Part shown: positions 28,982 to 35,836 of the stretch, piece by piece
How positions within the stretch are numbered: the stretch's first letter is position 1
Layout: each line of letters starts with the position of its first letter
Source: Methanobacteriota archaeon
GTDB taxonomy: Archaea > Thermoplasmatota > Poseidoniia > Poseidoniales > Poseidoniaceae
Assembly (NCBI GenBank): GCA_002715725.1
Contig: PAZU01000056.1
Coordinates: 1 to 35,836, forward strand
Length of the DNA: 35,836 nucleotides
Reading direction: 5' to 3'
The notes under the pieces: model-generated
Seen by the model: the letters and a program-made list of their open reading frames with translations, nothing else
The model's database searches: none
What the model was told of the DNA's origin: nothing
Made by a program: the position numbers and the translations under genes

Positions 28982-29575
28982 TCACTGATACATGTAGGAT
29001 GAATCACCTACATCTACATAACCTTTTGGTAACACATTAAATGCTAGTGAGTATCTCTCATACTGAGAGTAATTCTTTAACACTCGATGTCTTACATTGC
29101 TAGGGAACAATAATATAGTACCCTTTTCAGGTACTATAACCTCATCCGTAGCATTATAATCATTGTCCTGTGAAGGACTCACGTAGACCCCTTGTGGAGG
29201 GTTTACAAACTGGATTGGAGAAGTATCTTTATCATACTCATCAAAATATACTACAGCAGAAAACCAAGAGTTGCAATGTGCATGCTCATCTGCTGACCCA
29301 CCACTAAGTGTAGCAGTAAACCAAGAGGTAGTGATCTGGACATCACAATGATATCCTAACTCACATATAACCTGTCGCACCTTCCTATAAAGGTAGTCGT
29401 GGACTGCTGTTTTGTTTTGTAAGACATGCTTATTAACAGTAACAGCACTCAGTCCACCCTCATCCTCTGAGAAATCATAGTCCTGTAACATCTCAGTAAG
29501 AATGTCACAGACCTCTGGATTAATCTTCGACGATGCTAGGGGCTTTGGAAATAGGTTCTGTATATTCCACGTCAT
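28982..29575 (-). CDS. 2OG-Fe(II) oxygenase-like protein (197 aa)
   Basis: A 197-residue DSBH protein similar in plan to the one at 9262-9933. Metal-site candidates are DEHAHCNSWFSAVVYF (H98/H100) and PSNVRHRVLK (H163), with RYSLAFN (R174). PEKGTILLFPSN is the typical strand before the last His. Substrate unknown. Its ATG lies 56 bases inside the preceding gene, an unusually long overlap for this window. It is the last gene before the non-coding leader of the beta-barrel unit. Confidence 0.8.
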   Translation of the reverse strand: MTWNIQNLFPKPLASSKINPEVCDILTEMLQDYDFSEDEGGLSAVTVNKHVLQNKTAVHDYLYRKVRQVICELGYHCDVQITTSWFTATLSGGSADEHAHCNSWFSAVVYFDEYDKDTSPIQFVNPPQGVYVSPSQDNDYNATDEVIVPEKGTILLFPSNVRHRVLKNYSQYERYSLAFNVLPKGYVDVGDSSYMYQ

Positions 29576-29771
29576 TTAATGGTACCATCTTAATGAATTG
29601 TTCATTCAAATTGTAGAATAATTTATAGTTACGAGTGTTAACCCAGTAACCTTTTATATCTGACCCATCACAGTGGTATCCATACCCTGTTACTGGTTCT
29701 CTTACTCCATCAATTTTAAAAGTCTTACTACTTCCTATGTAAGACCCATACTTCTCCTCCAGATTAATCAT
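29520..29771 (-). CDS. Hypothetical phage protein (83 aa)
   Basis: Chosen start MINLEEKYGSYIGSSKTFKI at 29771, overlapping the stop of the gene upstream (GATGATTAA junction); the frame stays open to 29801 but those codons lie deep in the neighbour. The rest shows a beta-rich pattern (YGYHCDGSDIKGYWVNTRNY) with a single cysteine. It overlaps the oxygenase start by 56 bases. No family recognised. Confidence 0.65.
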   Translation of the reverse strand: MINLEEKYGSYIGSSKTFKIDGVREPVTGYGYHCDGSDIKGYWVNTRNYKLFYNLNEQFIKMVPLNDVEYTEPISKAPSIVED

Positions 29772-30132
29772 CGGTTTTGTTTGTTTTGGACAGTTTAGCA
29801 CGTAACTCCTGTTCTTGGTCAGGTGTTAACGAACTGTTATTTATCTCGGTTTCATCACATTCCTTACGTGGGTCAACATATTCGGCCATTGCCTCCAGAT
29901 TTGCCTCAAGATCTTTAGGCGGTGTCCAGTTAGGTCCCTTCGGTTTGTAGTCGAGAGACCTTACCTCTGCCAAAGGACTCCTCCAGTACTTCTGCATCTG
30001 TTTGAGCATCTTCTTCTTACCTTTAGGATCATCCTTATACTTTTCGATGACCTTCTTAAGAGTCCTTAACTCTTTTGATGATTTCTCTAGAGATCTTTCT
30101 GCATTGACCTCTCTTGGATTAAAACCTGCCAT
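29764..30132 (-). CDS. Hypothetical charged helical protein (122 aa)
   Basis: A 122-residue protein that is mostly charged helix: NAERSLEKSSKELRTLKKVI, KGKKKMLKQMQKYWRSPLAE (~37-56), then PKGPNWTPPKDLEANLEAMA and a C-terminal TPDQEQELRAKLSK. Coiled-coil character in the first half. It starts 3 nt after the stop of the 1264-residue structural gene, so it may be an accessory or chaperone of that protein (inference). Confidence 0.7.
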   Translation of the reverse strand: MAGFNPREVNAERSLEKSSKELRTLKKVIEKYKDDPKGKKKMLKQMQKYWRSPLAEVRSLDYKPKGPNWTPPKDLEANLEAMAEYVDPRKECDETEINNSSLTPDQEQELRAKLSKTNKTDD

Positions 30133-30135
30133 AAT

Positions 30136-33100
30136 TTAAGGTGGATCTGTACATTGTGTGAGAGTTACTTTAAATCTAACTCTGAATTTTGCTTTGTCGG
30201 TACCTGAATACCATACAACTGAGTCTTTATTGTGTGACTCTTGATAGAAGGCTTCCTTAAGACTTCTTCTTACTAGGTCTTCATTCTCCCACCATGCTAG
30301 TTGTTTACCTAATGGGAATGAGAAACCTGCTTCCTGATCAGGATAGTATGGTGTCTGTGAGGGATCCTCACTCGCTCTATCTCTCATCGGAGGCCATGTT
30401 AACACAAACTCTGACCCTTTAGTGTATCCTTTACCCTGATCTATAACATCAATGACATGTATCATTGCTTGCCAGTAGTGTACCTGTTTAGATGAGGTAG
30501 TCTGATCAAAGATAACTGGGTAGAATGTGATACCTACACGTATCTTAGCAGCGTCAGCATAGTTACCACCACCTGTACCATGATAGTTATCAAGGGTGTA
30601 GTCCTGTATGAATGTGATAGGAGAGAAGTATGTATCTCTTTGTGGTGCTTGTGCTGCACCATCCCATATATTATTCACCACAGTGAGGTAATGACTGCCA
30701 ACAGAGTTAGCACCAATAGTATACCACGGTTTGCTTCCTCTTGCAAACGTGGTGGGGGCTGCTTCACTGAGGATGTCTCTGTATCCCTGTGATATATTGG
30801 TACCACTCAGAGTTTCAAACCTAGTGAAGAGATAGTCCTCAACAAGGTGATTGTATACTCCTGAGAGATTCCTATAGTTATAGGACTCTAATACTGTAGC
30901 AGAGAAATAATTTGATTCAACATCATAGAGATACCCTGTATCTATGTAAGCACCAGGTAATGTAGGCATCGCAGTGTTACCTATGATCCTACTCTGTCCT
31001 GGTATCTCTGGGTTTGCTTGGAGTGATCCATGCATTGCCACTGGTATATTATTTGCCCAGACATATGTGTATGGATCTCCTGGATCAGGCACGTTGTCCT
31101 CACTCCATGTCTCAGACAGTTTACTACCTGCTTCCCACTCAAACTCTAGTCTGTTGGTAGGATTATATGAGAATGCAAATCCTTCTATCAGTCCACCCTC
31201 TTTAGTAATTGGGTTAAGTGTTGGGTTACCTGTTTGAGCTGCTATCACACTGTCATGTGACTGAGTGCCAAGCATGATCTTGAATGCACCCTCAAACATA
31301 GTAGTGTCAAGAGCATAGAGTGCTGCCTCTAGTGATATGTCACCTGTAACTGCACCTGTATCAATACTTACTACCTCAAAGGTTAACTCATCAGTTGGTT
31401 CTAAAATAATATCCTGATCGTATAAGTCTCTACCTATTGCAGGCCAATACTGTGCTTCAAACTGTTTATTGAATAGAGTTGTAACAACATCATCCTTGTC
31501 CTTCTTCCTCATCTCCACAGTAAATTTCATACATGCTCCGAAGAGACCACCATTAATACCACCCATAGATACAAACCTAAAGGTACCACCGACTGCTGCT
31601 TTAATACTCTGGTTGGTATTTAATTTGACTGAGTATTCACCATTACATGTGCCACACTCCCATTCCACATCGTTACCAAAGACAGCAGGGACTTTGTTAC
31701 CACAGTCCATGCGTCTCATAATTACATCCTTAAAGCTGGCCTTTAATATTCTAGCATCGCATTTTGTAGTAGGGTCTATCTTTCTCATCACCTTCTCTGG
31801 TGCAGCACCCTCATACAAATAGCATTGGATACCCTCGTAGGTGTAACCACCATACGTCCACCCTAACCTGTGCCATAGTCTTAGATCATCATAGTCATCG
31901 TCACCAGCGATAAGGTCTTCCCAGAATTGATTGTTCTTTCCTTGCCACTTAGTTTGATCCTTCTGCATAGGATTCCATGTCTTATCACTGAAGAGACAGT
32001 AATTATTCTGTGCTGTATTGATACCTACTGCACTGAAACCACCTGAGTAAGGAGAGTTAAGTGGACTGAATGTTACCTCTTGCATGATGCTGAGTGAATT
32101 CTGGCCACCACCATTAGGGATGAGGAAAAATCCCATCGTCCCTCCAGCATACTCGTTGAGTTTTAGACTGGTCATCCATGCGTTGTATAGATTGGTACCA
32201 TTCCTAGCACTAGTTACAACGATGCGTCCATACTTAGGACCTGTAGCATCTGCTAGGTAGAATCCAAGTGCATTATCATATCCTGCTCCTCCTTTCTCAA
32301 CATCCATAGAGATGTTAAGGTCTGCCTTAGATTCTATAGGTATACGATAGCACCACCTCTTAGGTATCTTCTGAGGGTTACCACCTACTATCTCACCATC
32401 AATAGTATACTTGTGATCGAAAGGACTAGTACTCCAGAATCTATGGAGTGCCTCTGCTTGCTCATCATCATGTAGATAACTTCTCATTGCACTAGCAGTT
32501 GGGAATACATGTCCTAAGACTTCACCACCTGCCATACCTGAAGCATTCATGGTTGCTCTCTCCCCTGCACCAGCAGTATCAGGTTGACCTGGGTTAGTAG
32601 TTAAGAATGTATCTTGCTGTGTTGTTGAGTAGAATCTAAACAGTGGGACAGTTACATTTTCTATAGGTTGTGCAAGGATATAGAATGCTGGTTTAGAATT
32701 AGTTAAAGTGTAACCTGACTTGGCACCATTAGGATCGTATGCATGGTCAGAACCAGTGTTAATAGATACGATACTGAAGTTAGCATTACAATCATTACCA
32801 TCCAGATCCTTCATGCATATTCTGGTGTTGTTATCAACGATAGTAAACCCACCAGAGTTACCATTCATAGTGATAGATGTGGTACCAGCACCAGTAATAT
32901 TAAGTGTATGAATCTCTTCACCAGATCTACCTGTCCTTGTCCACTGCTGTCCTCCCATCTGAATATTATTGATGGCAACATTATATGTGTTGGGGTTATC
33001 ATTCCACTGTAGTTTTAGTACCGCAACAGCAGTACCACTACCAGTAGCAACTAGATTACCCGACCCATCAAATGAGAATGCTAATGTCCCTGTGGACATG

Positions 33101-33930
33101 GTTGATTCATAGATTGGTATCCTATCTGGATAACAATTCTCTACACATACCTCAGTCTGGTTACCACTCCATCCATTAGGCCAGTAAGCATCACAGTTTG
33201 CCTTGGGTGGTTCCCATTGACCACCAAGGTAAGGTCTAAAGAGACAGTCTAATGCATTCCTAACACAAGTTTTGAATGGGTCACCAGGTAATCCCTGATC
33301 TAAATCACAATAATATTTCTCACCAGTTTCTATGTGCTCCCACCATCCAGGTGAAGGGAATCCAGGTTCACTGTAATCTTTTAATGCTCTGAGTAAATTT
33401 AATTCTAATAACTTCCTAACCTTATCACACTGGTCTTCAGGTCCAGTCTTGACTATGATTGCTGACCCACCTTTGTATGGTGGATGAAGTGTTATTTTTA
33501 TTGGAGGGAGCCATCCAAACTCTCTGTGCATCCACGGTCCCCAAGGAGGTAACTCCCAACCCCATCCAATATCAGGGGGTGTTGGTGGATCTATTATTTG
33601 TGGTAATTCTGGTGGAGTAGAGTAACATCTCTCAACTATCCTTCTTATGACATCACCAGGTTTAGGGTCGGGTGGTACCGTAGGAGGGATCTGTACTGGT
33701 ATTGGATTCTGTTCATCCAATACGTTAGGTAGGTTATAAACTGGGACACTGTAACATCTCCCAACTATATTTCTTATTGCATCACCAGGATTGACAGGAG
33801 GTACAACATTACCTGACGATCCAGAAGTAGGTACACTAGGATTTAACTGGTCTAATGGATTCGCTGCCAGTATCCCACTCGGTGTTGAGTAACACCTCTC
33901 TACTATATCTCTTATGGTTTCGCCAGCCAT
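30136..33930 (-). CDS. Large virion structural protein with N-terminal RCYS repeats (1264 aa)
   Basis: The longest gene of the window. The N terminus has three copies of a 15-residue unit, ETIRDIVERCYSTP (4-17), DAIRNIVGRCYSVP (50-63) and DVIRRIVERCYSTP (93-106), separated by Pro-rich linkers of about 30 residues with LDxxNP motifs. A Trp/Pro-rich stretch (GWGWELPPWGPWMHREFGWL) follows. Around 435-520 two FRFYSTTQQDTFLTT / LHRFWSTSPFDHKYT segments resemble DUF5648-type repeats found on surface proteins. The remaining ~700 residues are beta-rich with regular cysteines. No enzyme motif. Most likely a fibre, whisker or head decoration protein. Confidence 0.75.
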   Translation of the reverse strand: MAGETIRDIVERCYSTPSGILAANPLDQLNPSVPTSGSSGNVVPPVNPGDAIRNIVGRCYSVPVYNLPNVLDEQNPIPVQIPPTVPPDPKPGDVIRRIVERCYSTPPELPQIIDPPTPPDIGWGWELPPWGPWMHREFGWLPPIKITLHPPYKGGSAIIVKTGPEDQCDKVRKLLELNLLRALKDYSEPGFPSPGWWEHIETGEKYYCDLDQGLPGDPFKTCVRNALDCLFRPYLGGQWEPPKANCDAYWPNGWSGNQTEVCVENCYPDRIPIYESTMSTGTLAFSFDGSGNLVATGSGTAVAVLKLQWNDNPNTYNVAINNIQMGGQQWTRTGRSGEEIHTLNITGAGTTSITMNGNSGGFTIVDNNTRICMKDLDGNDCNANFSIVSINTGSDHAYDPNGAKSGYTLTNSKPAFYILAQPIENVTVPLFRFYSTTQQDTFLTTNPGQPDTAGAGERATMNASGMAGGEVLGHVFPTASAMRSYLHDDEQAEALHRFWSTSPFDHKYTIDGEIVGGNPQKIPKRWCYRIPIESKADLNISMDVEKGGAGYDNALGFYLADATGPKYGRIVVTSARNGTNLYNAWMTSLKLNEYAGGTMGFFLIPNGGGQNSLSIMQEVTFSPLNSPYSGGFSAVGINTAQNNYCLFSDKTWNPMQKDQTKWQGKNNQFWEDLIAGDDDYDDLRLWHRLGWTYGGYTYEGIQCYLYEGAAPEKVMRKIDPTTKCDARILKASFKDVIMRRMDCGNKVPAVFGNDVEWECGTCNGEYSVKLNTNQSIKAAVGGTFRFVSMGGINGGLFGACMKFTVEMRKKDKDDVVTTLFNKQFEAQYWPAIGRDLYDQDIILEPTDELTFEVVSIDTGAVTGDISLEAALYALDTTMFEGAFKIMLGTQSHDSVIAAQTGNPTLNPITKEGGLIEGFAFSYNPTNRLEFEWEAGSKLSETWSEDNVPDPGDPYTYVWANNIPVAMHGSLQANPEIPGQSRIIGNTAMPTLPGAYIDTGYLYDVESNYFSATVLESYNYRNLSGVYNHLVEDYLFTRFETLSGTNISQGYRDILSEAAPTTFARGSKPWYTIGANSVGSHYLTVVNNIWDGAAQAPQRDTYFSPITFIQDYTLDNYHGTGGGNYADAAKIRVGITFYPVIFDQTTSSKQVHYWQAMIHVIDVIDQGKGYTKGSEFVLTWPPMRDRASEDPSQTPYYPDQEAGFSFPLGKQLAWWENEDLVRRSLKEAFYQESHNKDSVVWYSGTDKAKFRVRFKVTLTQCTDPP

Positions 33931-33954
33931 GCATTACATACACCTACACTTTAT

Positions 33955-34035
33955 TTAGTGAGGGTTGTATACCTTTAATACTATTATAGTTACTGATAAA
34001 ACTACGATTAAAATTAATGCTATTGAATGAATCAT
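33955..34035 (-). CDS. Tiny membrane peptide (26 aa)
   Basis: A 26-residue ORF, MIHSIALILIVVLSVTIIVL then KVYNPH, almost entirely one transmembrane helix. Its ATG shares a base with the halogenase stop (TAATG at 34035), exactly like other coupled genes here. It is the only ORF in the gap between the halogenase and the 1264-residue gene. Very short, but the junction supports translation. Confidence 0.55.
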   Translation of the reverse strand: MIHSIALILIVVLSVTIIVLKVYNPH

Positions 34036-35207
34036 TACCAATTATTCCTTAATAAAGACTTGAAGTCTTGTTGTGTTTCCATGTTGCAGTAGGTAGCAAT
34101 GACTGATAAGAAACTAAAGTAACTGTAATTATATGCTGTGCCTTGCACCCTATGCTTCCAGTTACCTTGCTTTGCATCCTTTAATATATTATTCCAAGTA
34201 TCAGTAGGTTTCCAAAGACTCTTAGCATAGTCCCAGAAGGGTGTGTCATACTTAGATCCATGTGCATAATGATAGAGAAGGAAGTTAGCATTCTCACAGA
34301 TGTCTCGCTGATTATCTGCAACCATCTCTTGTATACTAGCACCTTGCATAATATAACGCAAGGTTCTCTCAATCCACACCATATATCCTGTAATACTTGT
34401 TGCTTCTAGTGGTTCAATAAAGAAGTATTTGTTTCCATTCATAAAGATCCTACCATCCATGACAGGATTCTTTGCACAATAGTTATGGAATGATCTCCAA
34501 CCAGTTACCTTTGCTTCACCAAACTGCTCATGAAAATTCTCTAGTGCCTCTTCATCAGTTGTGATGTCACTGTTGAAAAGATATCCCATTGATGTCCTAC
34601 TCTGTAGTGGGATAACAAAACACCAACCATCTTTAGTGGCAACATTATCAGTGGTGCAATAGACTCTAGTATATGGGTCAGTTTCGGCCAGTAGTACTCT
34701 GTTGAGGGGATTTTGCAGCAGTGTATAACGATCCCATGACTCACTTGAACACTCCCTTCCACTGAAGGGTGACCCTCCACAATCATAGATGTAATCAGCA
34801 TCAATATTATATCCTACCTTCTTAGGGATGCACTTAAAGTATTGTGACATGTCATCACAAAACATCTTAGGATCAAAGTGCATTGCCACTCTGTTAATAC
34901 CGAAGTCATGGAACCAATCCTTACCACCCCATCCACTGTAACTTATACCTGTCTTAACTGTTTGATCCCACTTGGCATCTCGCCAATTATTATACAACAT
35001 AGGACCAATAGATGACCAAGACTCTGGTGATCTCTCTTCAAACTGTGTGATAAGATCTAACAGATTAGGCCATGACCCCGACCCTACAGGTTCAATAGGT
35101 GCATCGGGGTCGTAATAAATTTCTATCTCGGAGGAAGGGACGTGTGCTTTCCATGCCATTGCAGTTAGTATACCTGCTAATCCTTTTCCGATGATTGCTA
35201 CTTTCAT
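34035..35207 (-). CDS. Flavin-dependent tryptophan-halogenase-like protein
   Basis: A 390-residue FAD protein. Start MKVAIIGKGLAGILTAMAWK carries the Rossmann GxGxxG (G8-K-G-L-A-G). VKTGISYSGWGGKDWFHDFG includes the lysine (K85) matching catalytic K79 of PrnA-type halogenases, and FFIEPLEATSITG the Glu matching E346. The halogenase WxWxIP signature reads GWCFVIPL, with Phe in place of the second Trp. It would use FADH2, O2 and halide; the substrate is unknown and the protein is shorter than PrnA (about 540 aa). Start at 35207 is chosen over TTG at 35237, which lies in the psbA terminator. Related genes are known in cyanophages. Confidence 0.8.
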   Translation of the reverse strand: MKVAIIGKGLAGILTAMAWKAHVPSSEIEIYYDPDAPIEPVGSGSWPNLLDLITQFEERSPESWSSIGPMLYNNWRDAKWDQTVKTGISYSGWGGKDWFHDFGINRVAMHFDPKMFCDDMSQYFKCIPKKVGYNIDADYIYDCGGSPFSGRECSSESWDRYTLLQNPLNRVLLAETDPYTRVYCTTDNVATKDGWCFVIPLQSRTSMGYLFNSDITTDEEALENFHEQFGEAKVTGWRSFHNYCAKNPVMDGRIFMNGNKYFFIEPLEATSITGYMVWIERTLRYIMQGASIQEMVADNQRDICENANFLLYHYAHGSKYDTPFWDYAKSLWKPTDTWNNILKDAKQGNWKHRVQGTAYNYSYFSFLSVIATYCNMETQQDFKSLLRNNW

Positions 35208-35216
35208 ATAAAAAAA

Positions 35217-35234
35217 GAGGGTCGTTAGACCCTC
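35217..35234 (-). terminator. Rho-independent terminator of psbA
   Basis: GAGGGTC / GACCCTC stem with a GTTA tetraloop (as written on the plus strand), followed on the minus strand by seven T. It lies 23 nt after the psbA stop. Its T-run ends only two bases before the halogenase ATG. Confidence 0.9.
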
Positions 35235-35257
35235 CAACTATAACATATGTATAGGAA

Positions 35258-35836
35258 TTAGCCAACACTAGGTGCGGTTAATGCAACTTCAGTTGACTCA
35301 GCAGATGCTAAATCAAGTGGGAAGTTATGAGCATTACGCTCGTGCATTACTTCCATACCTAAGTTTGCTCTGTTAAGCACGTCACCCCATGTAGGAACAA
35401 CTTTACCGTTAGCATCTACGACACTTTGGTTGAAGTTAAATCCATTAAGGTTGAATGCCATTGTACAGATACCCATAGAGGTTAACCATACACAGACCAC
35501 AGGGAATACAGCAAGGAAGAAGTGTAAACTTCTTGAGTTGTTGAATGATGCATACTGGAAGATTAATCTACCGAAGTATCCATGAGCAGCAACAATGTTA
35601 TATGTTTCTTCTTCTTGTCCGAACTTATAGCCGTAGTTTTGACTCTCGTTCTCTGTTGTCTCTCTGATTAGAGATGAAGTAACAAGTGAACCGTGCATTG
35701 CACTGAAGAGACTACCACCGAACATTCCAGCAACACCAGCCATATGGAAGGGGTGCATTAGAATGTTGTGTTCTGCTTGGAACACGAACATAAAGTTGAA
35801 CGTACCTGAGATACCTAATGGCATTCCGTCAGAGAA
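35258..35836 (-). CDS. psbA: Photosystem II D1 protein, C-terminal part (cut by window edge)
   Basis: The last 192 residues of D1, running off the right edge; the first visible codons read [15 protein letters not shown], corresponding to about residue 168 of 359. It includes [10 protein letters not shown] (E189, H190 and the P680 ligand H198), [15 protein letters not shown] with the H215-region helix before it, [10 protein letters not shown] near H252, and the manganese-cluster C terminus [13 protein letters not shown] (H332, E333, H337, D342, A344) followed by the extension [15 protein letters not shown] removed by CtpA. D1 turns over fast in light, and phage copies keep photosystem II working during infection. 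Its terminator follows at 35217-35234. The promoter lies outside the window. Confidence 0.97.
   Translation of the reverse strand, partial: FSDGMPLGISGTFNFMFVFQAEHNILMHPFHMAGVAGMFGGSLFSAMHGSLVTSSLIRETTENESQNYGYKFGQEEETYNIVAAHGYFGRLIFQYASFNNSRSLHFFLAVFPVVCVWLTSMGICTMAFNLNGFNFNQSVVDANGKVVPTWGDVLNRANLGMEVMHERNAHNFPLDLASAESTEVALTAPSVG

Noticed and set aside
33943-33958. CTAAATAA upstream of the 1264-residue gene as a late promoter
   Set aside because: It lacks the ATAAATA core; no confident promoter for this gene was found.
35208-35237. TTG start at 35237 for the halogenase-like gene
   Set aside because: It would translate the psbA terminator; the Rossmann fold begins right at the Met at 35207.
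1-35836. tRNA genes, CRISPR arrays, integrase, insertion sequences
   Set aside because: No cloverleaf, direct-repeat array, recombinase motif or terminal inverted repeat was seen on either strand; non-coding stretches are all short.

Overview
The window reads as part of the genome of a T4-like myovirus infecting marine picocyanobacteria (Prochlorococcus or Synechococcus). The evidence is a run of T4-type baseplate, tail and replication homologues (gp5, gp27-like, gp51, gp26, gp54-like, gp4, gp48, gp53, gp32, gp33) mixed with photosynthesis and carbon-metabolism genes typical of cyanophages: psbA, talC, CP12 and a CpeT-like gene. Base composition is AT-rich. Genes are packed end to end, mostly with ATGA or TAATG stop/start overlaps. 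Nearly everything is on the minus strand. Plus-strand exceptions are one small ORF (3868-4029) and the gp48-gp53 pair (18947-20841).

Layout, left to right, with minus-strand transcription running right to left. (1) 1-3668: virion fibre-type structural proteins; the first is cut by the window edge. (2) 3669-4110: a short plus-strand unit with its own late promoter and a bidirectional terminator. (3) 4109-6059: small unknown genes around the transaldolase gene talC. (4) 6089-18948: baseplate and tail module (gp5 hub spike, gp27-like hub, two large paralogous tape-measure-like proteins, gp51, gp26, gp54-like, gp4). It is interrupted between the gp27-like gene and gp5 by a coupled cassette of CP12, a 2OG-Fe(II) oxygenase-like gene and a CpeT-like gene. 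(5) 18947-20841 (+): gp48 and gp53, ending at a second bidirectional terminator. (6) 20918-28383: replication, recombination and nucleotide genes in one long operon-like run: glutaredoxin, pyrE, thyX, phoH, a PD-(D/E)XK nuclease, an oxygenase, gp33, a DUF1825 protein and gp32, ending in a secreted histidine-rich protein. (7) 28407-28934: a self-contained unit for a small secreted beta-barrel-like protein. (8) 28982-34035: another oxygenase, two small proteins, a 1264-residue structural protein and a 26-residue membrane peptide. (9) 34035-35836: a flavin-dependent halogenase-like gene and, 5' of it, the 3' part of psbA with its terminator.

How the genes fit together: psbA would sustain photosystem II during infection. 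CP12 plus TalC are known from other cyanophages as a pair that slows the Calvin cycle and favours the pentose phosphate pathway, feeding NADPH and ribose to ThyX, PyrE and replication. gp33 is the late-transcription co-activator. Matches to the cyanophage late-promoter consensus (N)ATAAATA sit at a regular 21-29 nt upstream of several start codons. No tRNA, rRNA, CRISPR array, integrase or insertion sequence was seen, and no stretch over 300 bases lacks a gene. All function calls come from reading protein motifs by eye; no database search was run.
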